In this document: positions 32,924-42,387 of the stretch, one piece after another
Position numbering within the stretch: the stretch's first letter is position 1
Layout of the letters: every line of letters begins with the position of its first letter
Assembly: GCF_030160715.1 (NCBI RefSeq)
Contig: NZ_BSOW01000037.1
Coordinates: 1-64,000 of the forward strand
Reading direction: 5' to 3'
Origin: Bradyrhizobium iriomotense
GTDB taxonomy: Bacteria; Pseudomonadota; Alphaproteobacteria; Rhizobiales; Xanthobacteraceae
DNA length: 64,000 bases
The notes under the pieces: generated by a model
Database searches by the model: none
Seen by the model: the letters and a program-made list of their open reading frames with translations, nothing else
What the model was told of the DNA's origin: nothing
Translations under genes and position numbers: made by a program

Positions 32924-33112
32924 TCAGGCCGTCTTGCGATCGATGGCCTTGAGCTCCCGGTCGATACGCAGTTGCACGCGACGGATGGCAAGGAGATCGA
33001 TCTTGGTCTCGGTCTTGCCGGTCTTGACCGTTTCACCGATGCGGAATTGCCACTGCCAGACGCCTTGTATCGCCGTCTTGGCCACGGTGAACTCGATGCC
33101 CCTGTGATTCAT
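32924..33112 (-). CDS. Small hypothetical protein (62 aa)
   Basis: A strong GGAGGTAGGCC site precedes ATG 33112. The product, MNHRGIEFTVAKTAIQGVWQ..., continues WQFRIGETVKTGKTETKIDL and ends in a basic helix (RRVQLRIDRELKAIDRKTA). No signal or membrane segment is present. A function is not recognised, but the ribosome site and codon use suggest a real gene. Confidence 0.65.
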   Translation of the reverse strand: MNHRGIEFTVAKTAIQGVWQWQFRIGETVKTGKTETKIDLLAIRRVQLRIDRELKAIDRKTA

Positions 33113-33403
33113 GGCCTACCTCCACGATTCACCTTTGGTTAACATAACATGCTGAACGTCATAATATTCCCCTCGGTCCGTCAAATCTGCCGCTAAGCCG
33201 TGGATAATGCAACGAAATCCTTTGCTCCGCGCGTGGTGCGAAGCAGACGAAGGGGCGTTGGGAAAGATGCCGCCGACAATTGGTGCGGTGCAAATTTCGG
33301 CAGGGCTGAAGGAACCAGTCGGCTGGCCGCGCATTGGCTCGGCAGGATTCATCCAACGCCATTCGGCTTAAAACCCGGCGGCCCGGTAACGCGTTCGGAT
33401 TCC

Positions 33404-33574
33404 ATGAAGCAGATCGTCGACCTCCTCAAGCGGGTCTGGCAACGCGGCCGGCCCGAGACAGATGGCTACATCCTGCGCGCAAGCGAAGGCGACGACCGTT
33501 CGAGCATGGCAGATTTCGTCCGCATCCTTCAGATGCACGACCGGGAGGGCGGCCGGACCAATTATCCGAATTGA
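33404..33574 (+). CDS. Possible small ORF (56 aa)
   Basis: The frame starts ATG 33404: MKQIVDLLKRVWQRGRPETD, then a soluble, charged C-terminus ending REGGRTNYPN. No clear ribosome site and no domain. It lies in a gene-poor stretch, 33113-33891, in which nothing else was recognised. It may be chance. Confidence 0.3.
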   Translation: MKQIVDLLKRVWQRGRPETDGYILRASEGDDRSSMADFVRILQMHDREGGRTNYPN

Positions 33575-33891
33575 CCTGTTCCTGCTGCTTGGCGCGACAG
33601 GAACTTTGTTCATGGCCGGAGAACCACGGGTTCCACGAGCGATATGTCCTGCGAGCGACACGTGGCACGAACGCGGCATGTATCGTGAATGTGCAGCGGT
33701 AATGTGCAGCGCGTTGCGGCTGTCTTGCGAAAGGCTGTGCGGGTTCGGATGGAACCGACACGAGTGAGGACAGATCCTCGATTCGGGTTTCGTGTTGCAA
33801 TGTTTGATCGCCCATGACAACGCTAGGTTTCATTATAGGGTAGTTGCTAACTTGACCTCGTAAGAAACTCGACCTCGTAAAAGAGGATGGC
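33575..33891. other. Gene-poor interval
   Basis: No convincing gene, repeat or RNA structure was seen in these 317 bases. Several overlapping short frames on both strands lack ribosome sites and family features. Confidence 0.5.
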
Positions 33892-34161
33892 GTGGGCTGG
33901 CTTCGTAATCTCGTGGTGCGCTGGGGTGCGCGAAACTTTTCGCTGGTCTGTCCGCATTGCAGACAGCCGGCATCGCCTGCGGCCTTCAGGCGCGGGCGCT
34001 ACAGCCTCGGCGAGGACACGCTCGCTTGCGAGCGATGCGGCGAGACGAGCGTGATCACCTTCTGGCGATTCGAGGGACTGTCGAAACAGTCGCCTGGCTG
34101 CGGTGGAGACGAATCCGCCGGGCCGCCGCTCGCGCCCGGGTCGCATCGCGCGGTGAGATGA
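33892..34161 (+). CDS. Small zinc-ribbon-like protein
   Basis: The frame starts with GTG 33892, six bases after AGAGG, and encodes 89 residues. Two CxxC knuckles, CPHC (residues about 20-23) and CERC (about 47-50), are spaced like a zinc ribbon, with WRFEGLSKQ following. The C-terminal 25 residues are Gly/Pro-rich. The role could be nucleic-acid or protein binding; it is not recognised. Confidence 0.5.
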   Translation: MGWLRNLVVRWGARNFSLVCPHCRQPASPAAFRRGRYSLGEDTLACERCGETSVITFWRFEGLSKQSPGCGGDESAGPPLAPGSHRAVR

Positions 34162-34216
34162 GGTCGCGGCACGTGCCTTGCTTCGCCCGTGGCGGGTCGA
34201 CAGACAAAGGCGCCTC

Positions 34217-34419
34217 ATGCTCGGCATTTCCCGTCGCTACAGCCACTTCGTATTCGGCGCGATCCAGTCCGGCCTGACCTGCCTGATCGCCGCCGCCATT
34301 GCGAGCCTGCCCGCAAGCACAGCGCCCGACTTCGTCAAACACTGGCTCGCGTCCTGGCTGATCTCCTGGGCCGCGATGCTGCCGGATCCTTCTCTCTGCG
34401 GCTGACGCGCGAGCCCTAG
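34217..34419 (+). pseudogene. Truncated DUF2798-like small membrane protein
   Basis: The product begins MLGISRRYSHFVFGAIQSGL, then TCLIAAAIASLPASTAPDFV and KHWLASWLISWAAMLP, the usual two-helix start of DUF2798 proteins. The reading frame then stops after DPSLCG at 34405. The expected C-terminal end SLRLTREP is present in another frame and ends with the TAG at 34417. An internal deletion of the last part of helix two with a frameshift is the simplest explanation. A family F repeat begins at the old stop. Confidence 0.55.
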
Positions 34420-34521
34420 AGCATGATCCGGAAAAGTGCGAAGCGGTTTTCCGAAAAGATCATGCTCAAACAATAAGCTAAAGCGCGATGACGATGTCAT
34501 CCCAATCTCATCGCGCTTTAG
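34418..34521 (+). repeat. About 104-bp repeat, copy 3 (family F)
   Basis: AGCATGATCCGGAAAAGTGC at the left and CTCATCGCGCTTTAG at the right; direct orientation like copy 1. It overlaps the old stop codon of the DUF2798 remnant. Confidence 0.9.
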
Positions 34522-34537
34522 GGATTGCGGGACAGCG

Positions 34538-34572
34538 AAAAAAAGCCCCGCCAGGGGAGAGCCGGGCGGGGC
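34538..34572 (-). terminator. Rho-independent terminator on the minus strand
   Basis: GCCCCGCC and GGCGGGGC pair perfectly over 8 bp, with a T7 run (34538-34544) following in the minus direction. Confidence 0.8.
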
Positions 34573-34680
34573 AGAAGGTTATTGGAGGCTGAGGTGCTGG
34601 GCTGCAACACCGTAGCCAAGCGAGGTTAACCCGCGCAGCTTACAGGGAGCTTACAGGCAGCAGCAGGCGATTGGCTCTTC
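34538..34680 (-). ncRNA. Candidate small RNA ending in a strong terminator
   Basis: On the minus strand a hairpin GGTGTTG-CAGCC-CAGCACC (about 34589-34607) is followed by a single-stranded-looking stretch containing AGCCTCCAATAACC, a potential anti-Shine-Dalgarno CCUCC sequence. A perfect terminator stem then follows (34545-34572) with seven T residues. No ORF explains this structure. The 5' end is not determined. Confidence 0.4.
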
Positions 34681-34835
34681 AAGGCTGGATTGCGAATAGG
34701 TCGCCTTGCCATCTCAAGTACGAATCCCGTCCCAATTCCGACACCCACTCGCAGAAATTACGACACAGCAATTGAGGAGACTCAGCGCGTTCGGCGACGC
34801 CATGGGGGAACGTGGCCCGCCGATAGGGGTGGCAT

Positions 34836-34925
34836 ATGGATAATGTAGAGCGATCATTCGCCGCTGCGACGGCGATGGGTTTTGTCGTGCTGGTCGTGGG
34901 GCTCATTCTGTTGGCCGTGCTGTAG
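34836..34925 (+). CDS. Single-span micropeptide (29 aa)
   Basis: ATG 34836 with AGGGGTGG upstream opens a 29-codon frame: MDNVERSFAAATAMGFVVLV, then VGLILLAVL. A short polar N-terminus precedes one transmembrane helix, the usual layout of small membrane peptides. It is too short to be certain. Confidence 0.45.
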   Translation: MDNVERSFAAATAMGFVVLVVGLILLAVL

Positions 34926-34976
34926 GCCGGCACGCGCGGAGAGAAGAGGCCGCTTGGCGGTGCGTCCTTGCTCGCT

Positions 34977-35153
34977 TCACGGGCCAAAACTGCGGACGGT
35001 GGCGATGAGAAAGGCCGCGGCGAGCGTGAGCGATATTGCGGCGGCCATGCCCTTTGCGAGCCCCTTCAGTCCCGGCCTTGGCAGCACGAGAGTGGTGGCC
35101 ATGATCGAAAGTCCGGCAGCGACAGCGGCGATCTTGAAGACAACCGAAGGCAT
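34977..35153 (-). CDS. Small two-helix membrane protein
   Basis: From ATG 35153 (GGTGG five bases upstream; GTG 35162 is also in frame) the 58-residue product has two hydrophobic helices, FKIAAVAAGLSIMATTLV and GMAAAISLTLAAAFLIATV, joined by LPRPGLKGLAK. No family is recognised. It converges with the 34836 micropeptide frame. Confidence 0.5.
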   Translation of the reverse strand: MPSVVFKIAAVAAGLSIMATTLVLPRPGLKGLAKGMAAAISLTLAAAFLIATVRSFGP

Positions 35154-35476
35154 CTTTTCCACCGTTTCTTGGTCGGCGTCTGCCGAGTGATAAACGGCTT
35201 AAGGGGCTGTCGAAATCAACTCGGCGTCACCTGGGATCACGAGAGGCCGGCTCCTTTGCATGGGGTTGTTTTGGCGGATTTTGGTGAGAGCCCGACGCCG
35301 TCTCGACCTTGAACGATTTCCGCGCGGCGGTGGAATGGCACCAATTGCCCATCCCTTAAGCCTAATCCATCTGGTGGATGAACAGGTTGTGGCAGGTCAC
35401 GAACAAATTTGGACACTCCGAAATTCAGCTTAAGCCACTAGGGGTTAAAACAGGCCAGTGCCCGCGAGGCGCAAAA
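35154..35476. other. Region upstream of the recA promoter
   Basis: About 320 bases without a supported gene. Short frames here lack ribosome sites. The recA promoter and LexA box follow at once. Confidence 0.5.
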
Positions 35477-35491
35477 GAACATATTGCGAAC
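35477..35491. promoter_or_regulatory. LexA (SOS) box overlapping the recA promoter
   Basis: GAAC-ATATTGC-GAAC is the direct-repeat alphaproteobacterial LexA site with exact N7 spacing. It overlaps a promoter TTGCGA (35484-35489) / TACATT (35507-35512) with 17-base spacing, so LexA should block RNA polymerase. recA starts 92 bp downstream. Confidence 0.85.
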
Positions 35492-35583
35492 CTGGAACAA
35501 ACAGTGTACATTACTTTTATCGCCGACCCGCTTCGCCAACCGTTTGTCCTCTAGCGAATCCCCGCAATAAGGAGCACGACCAG

Positions 35584-36672
<1,089 letters not shown>

Positions 36673-36702
36673 GACCTAACACCAGTCAAGTTTCGCGAGG
36701 GC

Positions 36703-36748
36703 GGGCGCTGAGGACGTTGAGTTGCCGACGTCTTCGGTGCCCGTTTTC
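36703..36748 (+). terminator. Rho-independent terminator after recA
   Basis: A 15-bp stem (GGGCGCTGAGGACGT pairing with ACGTCTTCGGTGCCC, three G-T wobbles) is followed by GTTTTCG. Confidence 0.75.
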
Positions 36749-36937
36749 GTCTTGTGTTGTAGTGATCAGGTGGGGCGATGAAGCGTCTGATCTTGACCAG
36801 TCCATCCGGTAGTGAGCTCGCCAAATCGGGGCTGGCCGAGCACGTCGTTTTCTTCTTCACTTCCAGTGGGGGCCGTTGCCCTCTCCTGAATCTGTGGCGT
36901 TGCGGCGCCGTTCTGACGAAACCCTGAGGCTGCGAGC

Positions 36938-37934
36938 ATGGCGCGGCTCATTGTGACAACAGACTCGTCCACCGCCGGCGCCATCCAATACGCCGGCCTT
37001 GCCGATCTCGTGATTGCGATTGAACGCCGGCTTGTCTGGGGACCGATGCTATCAGCTGCGGAGCTCGACGCGTTCTTTGCGCCGCGTACAACGCAGCTAC
37101 CCGGCCTTCATTGGCTCGACGATACGCCTGACTGGCGCCTCGAAGAATGGGGTGTGAAGGATCGAGGATTTATCGAATTGTTCGCGGCATGTGACTCGTT
37201 CGAGTTCTGGCAGGGGCCCGAGCCAAATGCGCAATTGATCCTGCTCTGGCTGCTCGATCATTGGCGCCGCGGGAGCGCTGCCAGTTCCAGCTTCATGGTG
37301 CGCCATCTGTACATGGACATCGGCGACATCGATCCACGGGAGCTTGCCAAGCCTTACCCGTTCGTTGACGAGATGAGGCCTTATACTTTCAAATTGGCCG
37401 GCCGTGCGTGGCGCGCCTATTGTGCGCCGTCACCGCAGAGTTGGCAGAATCTCTTCAAGTTGAATTTGGTCGGACTGCCGCAACTCAGTCATTGCGTGCA
37501 CGCACTCCTCGAAGAGCTTCCGGGGCCCGCCTCAGGTCTTGGAGCCACGGAAAAGCAGATACTGACACTCGTCGCGCGGGGCGACGCGCAGCCCTTCGAT
37601 TGCTTCCCCGGCTATCGGAAGCGCAACGAGCGGCGCGTGTACGGATACTGGGAAGTCGGCGCGTTGCTCGATGGGCTCGCGCGGTGCGGGAGGCCGGCGG
37701 TGTCAGGACTGGATGAAGGCCCTTTTCCCTGAACTTGCACAAAGATTTGGATCGCCTCGAGCGCTACAAGCGATCGCGGTTGTCGCTGACCGAGTTCGGG
37801 AAGGCGGTGCTGGCAGGCGACGAGGATTTTCGCCGCCACAACCCGATCGATCGTTGGTGGGGTGGCACTCACCTGACCAGCGAACGGATCTGGCGTGGTG
37901 CCGCGAGACCCGTTCGCTGGTTGCACCTCGCTGA
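36938..37934 (+). pseudogene. DUF1835-like gene broken by two frameshifts
   Basis: The frame from ATG 36938 (MARLIVTTDSSTAGAIQYAG) matches the next gene (MSHLILTTNDRAADTLREAG). It stops at 37732, where a one-base loss near the GGCCCTTTTCCC run (37719-37729) shifts the frame. The neighbouring frame continues DRLERYKRSRLSLTEFGKAV and NPIDRWWGGTHLTSERIW. A second one-base loss near 37892 (TGGCGTGG against TGGCGGTGG in the intact copy) shifts again, and the third frame ends WCRETRSLVAPR with stop 37934. With both bases restored the product would parallel the intact copy throughout. Both indels lie in short base runs, so sequencing error is an alternative. Function unknown. Confidence 0.7.
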
Positions 37935-37993
37935 TGTGCGCGTCATTAAAAGCATTCCTGATTTGCGTATCGATTTTTGATTGAGAGGTGACC

Positions 37994-38971
37994 GTGTCGC
38001 ATTTGATCCTGACCACGAACGATCGCGCGGCGGACACTCTGCGCGAGGCCGGCATGACGAACGTCGTCCTCGGCTTTTGCCTTCGCTTCGTGCAAGGCCG
38101 ACTGCCATCCGAAGAACAGCTTGTGGTGGGGCTGGAGCGACGGTCGGCGAAGCACTGCAATAAAGGCGATCACTGGCTCGACGACGTCTGTCGGGAATGG
38201 CTGAAGGATTTCGGCACGCGCGATATCGGCCTCTTCGAACTTTGCGAGAAGTTCGACTCGATCGAAGTGTGGGTCGATCCTCAGCCCAACGATCAGCTCG
38301 TGCTTGTCTGGCTGCTGGACCTTCTTCGCCCCTACAAGGAGATCACGACGAAGCTGAGCCTGGTGCACACCGATGACACCGTTGCGAACTATGCTCCGCA
38401 ATCTGTCGCGATATGGAAGCTGCCGGCGTTCAAGGTCACGGACAGTCACCTGACGATGGCGAGCCGAGCCTGGCAGGCCTGGCGTGCGCCGACGCCCGAA
38501 CCGTGCTTCGATCTGCTCATGAAGGATCTGGCCATTCTGCCCCGGCTGCGGTCGGCTCTGGTCGCGATGCTCGAAGAATTGCCTGACCCGCTGACAGGTG
38601 TCGGCACGAGCGAAATGGGTATGCTGGGGTTTATCGAAGATGGAGGTACCGAGCCGCGCGTGGTGCTCCGTGGGGCTCAGGATACGTTCGATGAGCGCGA
38701 GGCCGGTGAGTTGCTCTATGAGTTGGCGGAGGGCAAAGCGCCGGCAATCTTTGAACTTGGCGAGGAGCCGCCGCGCACAAGCGAGGAGGTACGTTCCTTT
38801 CGGTATAAGGGGGGACGGCTCGCTCTTACCGAACTCGGGCGATCCGTTGTGGCGTACGAGGAAAACTTCCGCCGCCATAACCCGATTCACCGCTGGTGGG
38901 GCGGTACCGAATTGACCAACGAACGGCTCTGGCGGTGGGATCGCGAAACCCGATTGTTGGTCGCGCCTTAG
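37994..38971 (+). CDS. DUF1835/DUF3658-like protein
   Basis: GTG 37994 (GAGAGG upstream) aligns with the start of the broken paralogue and gives 325 residues; GTG 37988 is also in frame. The N-terminal half is DUF1835-like (MSHLILTTNDRAADTLREAG, WVDPQPNDQLVLVWLLDLL). The C-terminus carries the DUF3658-like motif LTELGRSVVAYEENFRRHNP and HRWWGGTELTNERLWRWDRE. The family has no established role. The paralogous copy lies immediately upstream, so this is a tandem duplication. Confidence 0.85.
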   Translation: MSHLILTTNDRAADTLREAGMTNVVLGFCLRFVQGRLPSEEQLVVGLERRSAKHCNKGDHWLDDVCREWLKDFGTRDIGLFELCEKFDSIEVWVDPQPNDQLVLVWLLDLLRPYKEITTKLSLVHTDDTVANYAPQSVAIWKLPAFKVTDSHLTMASRAWQAWRAPTPEPCFDLLMKDLAILPRLRSALVAMLEELPDPLTGVGTSEMGMLGFIEDGGTEPRVVLRGAQDTFDEREAGELLYELAEGKAPAIFELGEEPPRTSEEVRSFRYKGGRLALTELGRSVVAYEENFRRHNPIHRWWGGTELTNERLWRWDRETRLLVAP

Positions 38972-38986
38972 ATAAGCGTTCAGTGC

Positions 38987-39073
38987 CGTAGGGTGGGCAA
39001 AGCGGAGCGTGCCCACCACCTTTGCATGCGGTGAAAGAGGGTGGGCACGGCGCTGCGCGCCTTTGCCCACCCG
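38987..39073. repeat. Palindromic repeat (family C, copy 1)
   Basis: GTAGGGTGGGCAAAGCGGAG and GCGCGCCTTTGCCCACCC are inverted arms around GTGCCCACC...GGTGGGCAC. A second copy lies at 51287-51414. Confidence 0.8.
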
Positions 39074-39126
39074 ACGAGACTGGCGTTGGCATGCGCAAAG
39101 CCGTTCGCTGGTTGCGCCTTAGCGCT

Positions 39127-41994
39127 TTACTCCGCGGCTTCCGCGTAATCGCTCACCGGCGGGCAGGAGCACACGAGGTTGCGGTCGCCGTAGACGTTGT
39201 CGACGCGTCCCACCGGGCACCAATACTTGTCGGTGCGCGAGACGCCGTCGGGGAAGCAGCCCTCAGTGCGGCTGTAGGCGCGGGCCCAGTTGTCGTCGGC
39301 GATGTCGTGCACGGTGTGCGGCGCATGGCGCAAAGGCGAAGCTTCGATCTTGAAGCGGCCGGCCTCGACCTCGGCGATTTCCTTCCGGATCGCGATCATG
39401 GCGTCGCAGAAGCGATCGAGCTCAGCTTTCGATTCCGACTCCGTCGGCTCGATCATCAGCGTGCCCGGCACCGGGAAGCTCATGGTCGGCGCGTGGAAGC
39501 CGTAATCGATCAGGCGCTTGGCGATGTCGTCGACGGTGACGCCGCTCGTCGTCTTCAGCGGCCGCGGATCGATGATGCATTCGTGCGCGACGCGGCCCTT
39601 CGCGTTCTTGTAGAGCACGGGGAAATGCGCATCCAGACGAGCCGCGATATAGTTGGCGTTGAGGATCGCGATCTCGGTCGCGCGCTTCAAACCTTCGCCG
39701 CCCATCATCAAAATGTAGATGTACGAGATAGTCAGGATCGAGGCCGAGCCGAACGGCGCGGCCGAGACCGGGCCGACCACTGTGTCAGCCTTCGTTGCGG
39801 GATGGCCGGGAAGGAATGGGGCAAGATGCGCCTTCACGCCAATCGGGCCCATGCCCGGGCCGCCGCCGCCATGCGGGATGCAGAAGGTCTTGTGCAAATT
39901 GAGATGGCTGACGTCGGCACCATAATCGCCGGGCCGTGACAGACCGACCTGTGCGTTCAGGTTCGCGCCATCGAGATAGACTTGGCCGCCATGGCCATGG
40001 ACGATGTCGCAGATCTCGCGGATGTGCTCCTCAAACACGCCATGCGTGGAGGGATAGGTGATCATGACTGCGGCAAGATCTTTCGCGTGCTTGTCGGCCT
40101 TGGCGCGGAGATCATTGACGTCGACGTCGCCGTTCTTCTCGCAGGCCACGACGACCACCTCCATGCCGACCATCGCGGCGGACGCCGGATTGGTGCCGTG
40201 GGCGGACGAGGGGATGAGGCACACCTTGCGGTCGCCTTCGCCGCGCGCGATGTGATAGTCCCGGATCGCGAGCAGGCCGGCATATTCGCCTTGCGCGCCC
40301 GAATTCGGCTGGAGCGAGATCGCATCATAGCCGGTGATGTCGCACAGCCACTTCTCAAGCCGCGCGAACAGCGCGTGATAGCCGCGTGCCTGCTCGCTTG
40401 GCGCGAACGGATGCAGGTTGCCGAACTCCGGCCAGGTCAGCGGCATCATTTCGGTGGTCGCGTTCAGCTTCATGGTGCACGACCCGAGCGGGATCATGGC
40501 GCGGTCGAGCGCGAGGTCGCGGTCGCTGAGCTTGCGCATATAGCGCAGCATCTCGGTTTCCGAGCGATGCGCATGGAATACCGGATGGGTGAGGAAGGGC
40601 GTCGCTCGCTTCAACGCCTCGGGCAGTGCCTCGCGCGTGGTCGCGTCGATCTCGGCATAGGCGAGCTTACTGCCGAAAGCGCGCCAGACCGCCTCGATGG
40701 TCGCCGGCGTCGTGGCCTCGTCGAGCGCGATGCGCAGGCCGTCGCTGCCGAGGCCGAGATTGATCTTTTCGGCCGCCGCACGCGCGACGATCTCGTCGCG
40801 CTTCGCGCCAACGTCCACGCTGATCGTGTCGAAGAAGTTTTCGGAACGTGGCGCGAAGCCGAGCTTGCGCAGGCCCGCGGCCAGCACGGCGGTGCGGCGA
40901 TGCACATTGCGTGCGATCTGCAAGAGGCCTTCGGGGCCGTGATAGACCGCATACATCGAGGCGATCACGGCAAGCAGCACCTGCGCGGTGCAGATGTTGG
41001 AGGTCGCCTTCTCGCGGCGGATATGCTGCTCGCGGGTTTGCAGCGCCAGGCGATAGGCGGGTGCACCACGCGAGTCCACGGAGAGGCCGACGATGCGGCC
41101 GGGCAGCGAGCGCTTCAGCGCATCGCGAACCGCCATGTAGGCCGCGTGCGGCCCGCCATAGCCCATCGGCACGCCAAAGCGCTGCGCCGAGCCAATGGCG
41201 ATATCTGCGCCGAGCTCGCCGGGCGAGGCGAGCAGCGTCAGCGCCAGCAGATCGGCGGCAACGATCGCAAGCGCGCCCTTGGCGCGCAGCGTCGCAATTG
41301 CCGGCCGCAGGTCGCGCACCGCGCCCGAGCTGCCCGGATATTGCAGCAGCGCACCCAGCACGTCTGTCTTGTCGAGATCGGTGAGGGGATCGCCGACGAT
41401 CAGGTTCCAGCCCAGGGGCTCCGCGCGGGTGCGCATCACCGCGAGGGTCTGCGGATGCACGTCCTTGTCCACGAAGAAGGCTTGCGCCTTCACCTGCGAG
41501 TGCCGCTCCGCGAGCGCCATGGCCTCCGCCGCAGCCGTCGCCTCATCGAGCAGCGAGGCGTTGGCGACATCGAGCCCGGTGAGATCGCAGATCATGGTCT
41601 GGAAGTTGAACAGCGCCTCCAGCCGGCCCTGGCTGATCTCGGGCTGGTAGGGCGTGTAGGCCGTGTACCAGGCGGGATTCTCCAGGATGTTGCGCTGGAT
41701 CACCGCCGGCAGAATGGTGCCGGAATAGCCTTGGCCGATCAGCGAGGTGAAGACCTGGTTTTGGGCTGCGAGCTCAGCCATGTGCGCGATGGCTTCCGTC
41801 TCGCTCAAGGCCTTGCCGAGATCGAGGGGAGCTGCCTGCCTGATCGAAGCCGGCAGCGTCTCCGCCATCAGCGCGTCGACGCTTTTGGCGCCGACCGTCT
41901 CCAGCATCGCCGCGACATCGCGCGCGGAGGGGCCGATATGGCGGCGTACGAAAGAGGCGGCGGTATCGCCGTTGGATTTGCGGTGCGCGGTCAT
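39127..41994 (-). CDS. gcvP: Glycine dehydrogenase (P protein) of the cleavage system
   Basis: From ATG 41994, six bases after GGAG, the enzyme has 955 residues; an ATG at 42006 adds four codons but lacks a ribosome site. It is the fused long-form P protein, which decarboxylates glycine using PLP and passes the aminomethyl group to GcvH. The PLP-lysine region SHLNLHKTFCIPHGGGGPGM lies in the C-terminal half. FVRRHIGPSARDVAAMLETV and SMYAVYHGPEGL are N-terminal signatures. It is the last gene of gcvT-gcvH-gcvP. Confidence 0.98.
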   Translation of the reverse strand: MTAHRKSNGDTAASFVRRHIGPSARDVAAMLETVGAKSVDALMAETLPASIRQAAPLDLGKALSETEAIAHMAELAAQNQVFTSLIGQGYSGTILPAVIQRNILENPAWYTAYTPYQPEISQGRLEALFNFQTMICDLTGLDVANASLLDEATAAAEAMALAERHSQVKAQAFFVDKDVHPQTLAVMRTRAEPLGWNLIVGDPLTDLDKTDVLGALLQYPGSSGAVRDLRPAIATLRAKGALAIVAADLLALTLLASPGELGADIAIGSAQRFGVPMGYGGPHAAYMAVRDALKRSLPGRIVGLSVDSRGAPAYRLALQTREQHIRREKATSNICTAQVLLAVIASMYAVYHGPEGLLQIARNVHRRTAVLAAGLRKLGFAPRSENFFDTISVDVGAKRDEIVARAAAEKINLGLGSDGLRIALDEATTPATIEAVWRAFGSKLAYAEIDATTREALPEALKRATPFLTHPVFHAHRSETEMLRYMRKLSDRDLALDRAMIPLGSCTMKLNATTEMMPLTWPEFGNLHPFAPSEQARGYHALFARLEKWLCDITGYDAISLQPNSGAQGEYAGLLAIRDYHIARGEGDRKVCLIPSSAHGTNPASAAMVGMEVVVVACEKNGDVDVNDLRAKADKHAKDLAAVMITYPSTHGVFEEHIREICDIVHGHGGQVYLDGANLNAQVGLSRPGDYGADVSHLNLHKTFCIPHGGGGPGMGPIGVKAHLAPFLPGHPATKADTVVGPVSAAPFGSASILTISYIYILMMGGEGLKRATEIAILNANYIAARLDAHFPVLYKNAKGRVAHECIIDPRPLKTTSGVTVDDIAKRLIDYGFHAPTMSFPVPGTLMIEPTESESKAELDRFCDAMIAIRKEIAEVEAGRFKIEASPLRHAPHTVHDIADDNWARAYSRTEGCFPDGVSRTDKYWCPVGRVDNVYGDRNLVCSCPPVSDYAEAAE

Positions 41995-42009
41995 CGCTTG
42001 CTCCATCGC

Positions 42010-42378
42010 TTAAGCCGTGTGCGCCTTGTAGGCGGCTTCATCCATGAGACCGCCGAGCTCGCTCTTGTCGGCAATCTTGATCTTGAAGAACCAGGCCTTG
42101 CCTGCGGCATCCGAATTGACCAGCGCCGGCTCATCGACGACCGCCTGGTTGACCTCGAGCACCTCGCCCGAGATCGGCGCGTAGACGTCGGACGCCGCCT
42201 TCACGGACTCGACCACGGCCGCGGCTTCCGTCTTCTTCAACGCGCGGCCGACCTTGGGCAGCTCGACGAACACGACGTCGCCGAGCTGCTGCTGGGCGTA
42301 ATCGGTGATGCCGACGGTTGCGACATCGCCGTCGATATCAAGCCATTCATGGTCGGAGGTGTACAGCGTCGTGGTCAT
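42010..42378 (-). CDS. gcvH: Glycine cleavage system H protein
   Basis: A 122-residue protein of standard size. It carries lipoate on K60 in the motif VVESVKAASDVYAP and opens LYTSDHEWLDIDGDVATVGI. GcvH shuttles the aminomethyl group from P to T protein and is oxidised by L protein. Nine bases separate it from gcvT. Confidence 0.98.
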   Translation of the reverse strand: MTTTLYTSDHEWLDIDGDVATVGITDYAQQQLGDVVFVELPKVGRALKKTEAAAVVESVKAASDVYAPISGEVLEVNQAVVDEPALVNSDAAGKAWFFKIKIADKSELGGLMDEAAYKAHTA

Positions 42379-42387
42379 TCTCGATCC

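Noticed and set aside
33200..33574. Long form of the ORF ending at 33574
   Set aside because: It begins upstream of any ribosome site; only the 33404 start is listed, with low confidence.
35285..35440. Possible insertion-sequence remnant before recA
   Set aside because: No inverted ends or transposase fragments can be recognised.
37735..37980. Independent ORF MHKDLDRLERY...
   Set aside because: It is the frame-shifted middle and end of the broken DUF1835 gene.
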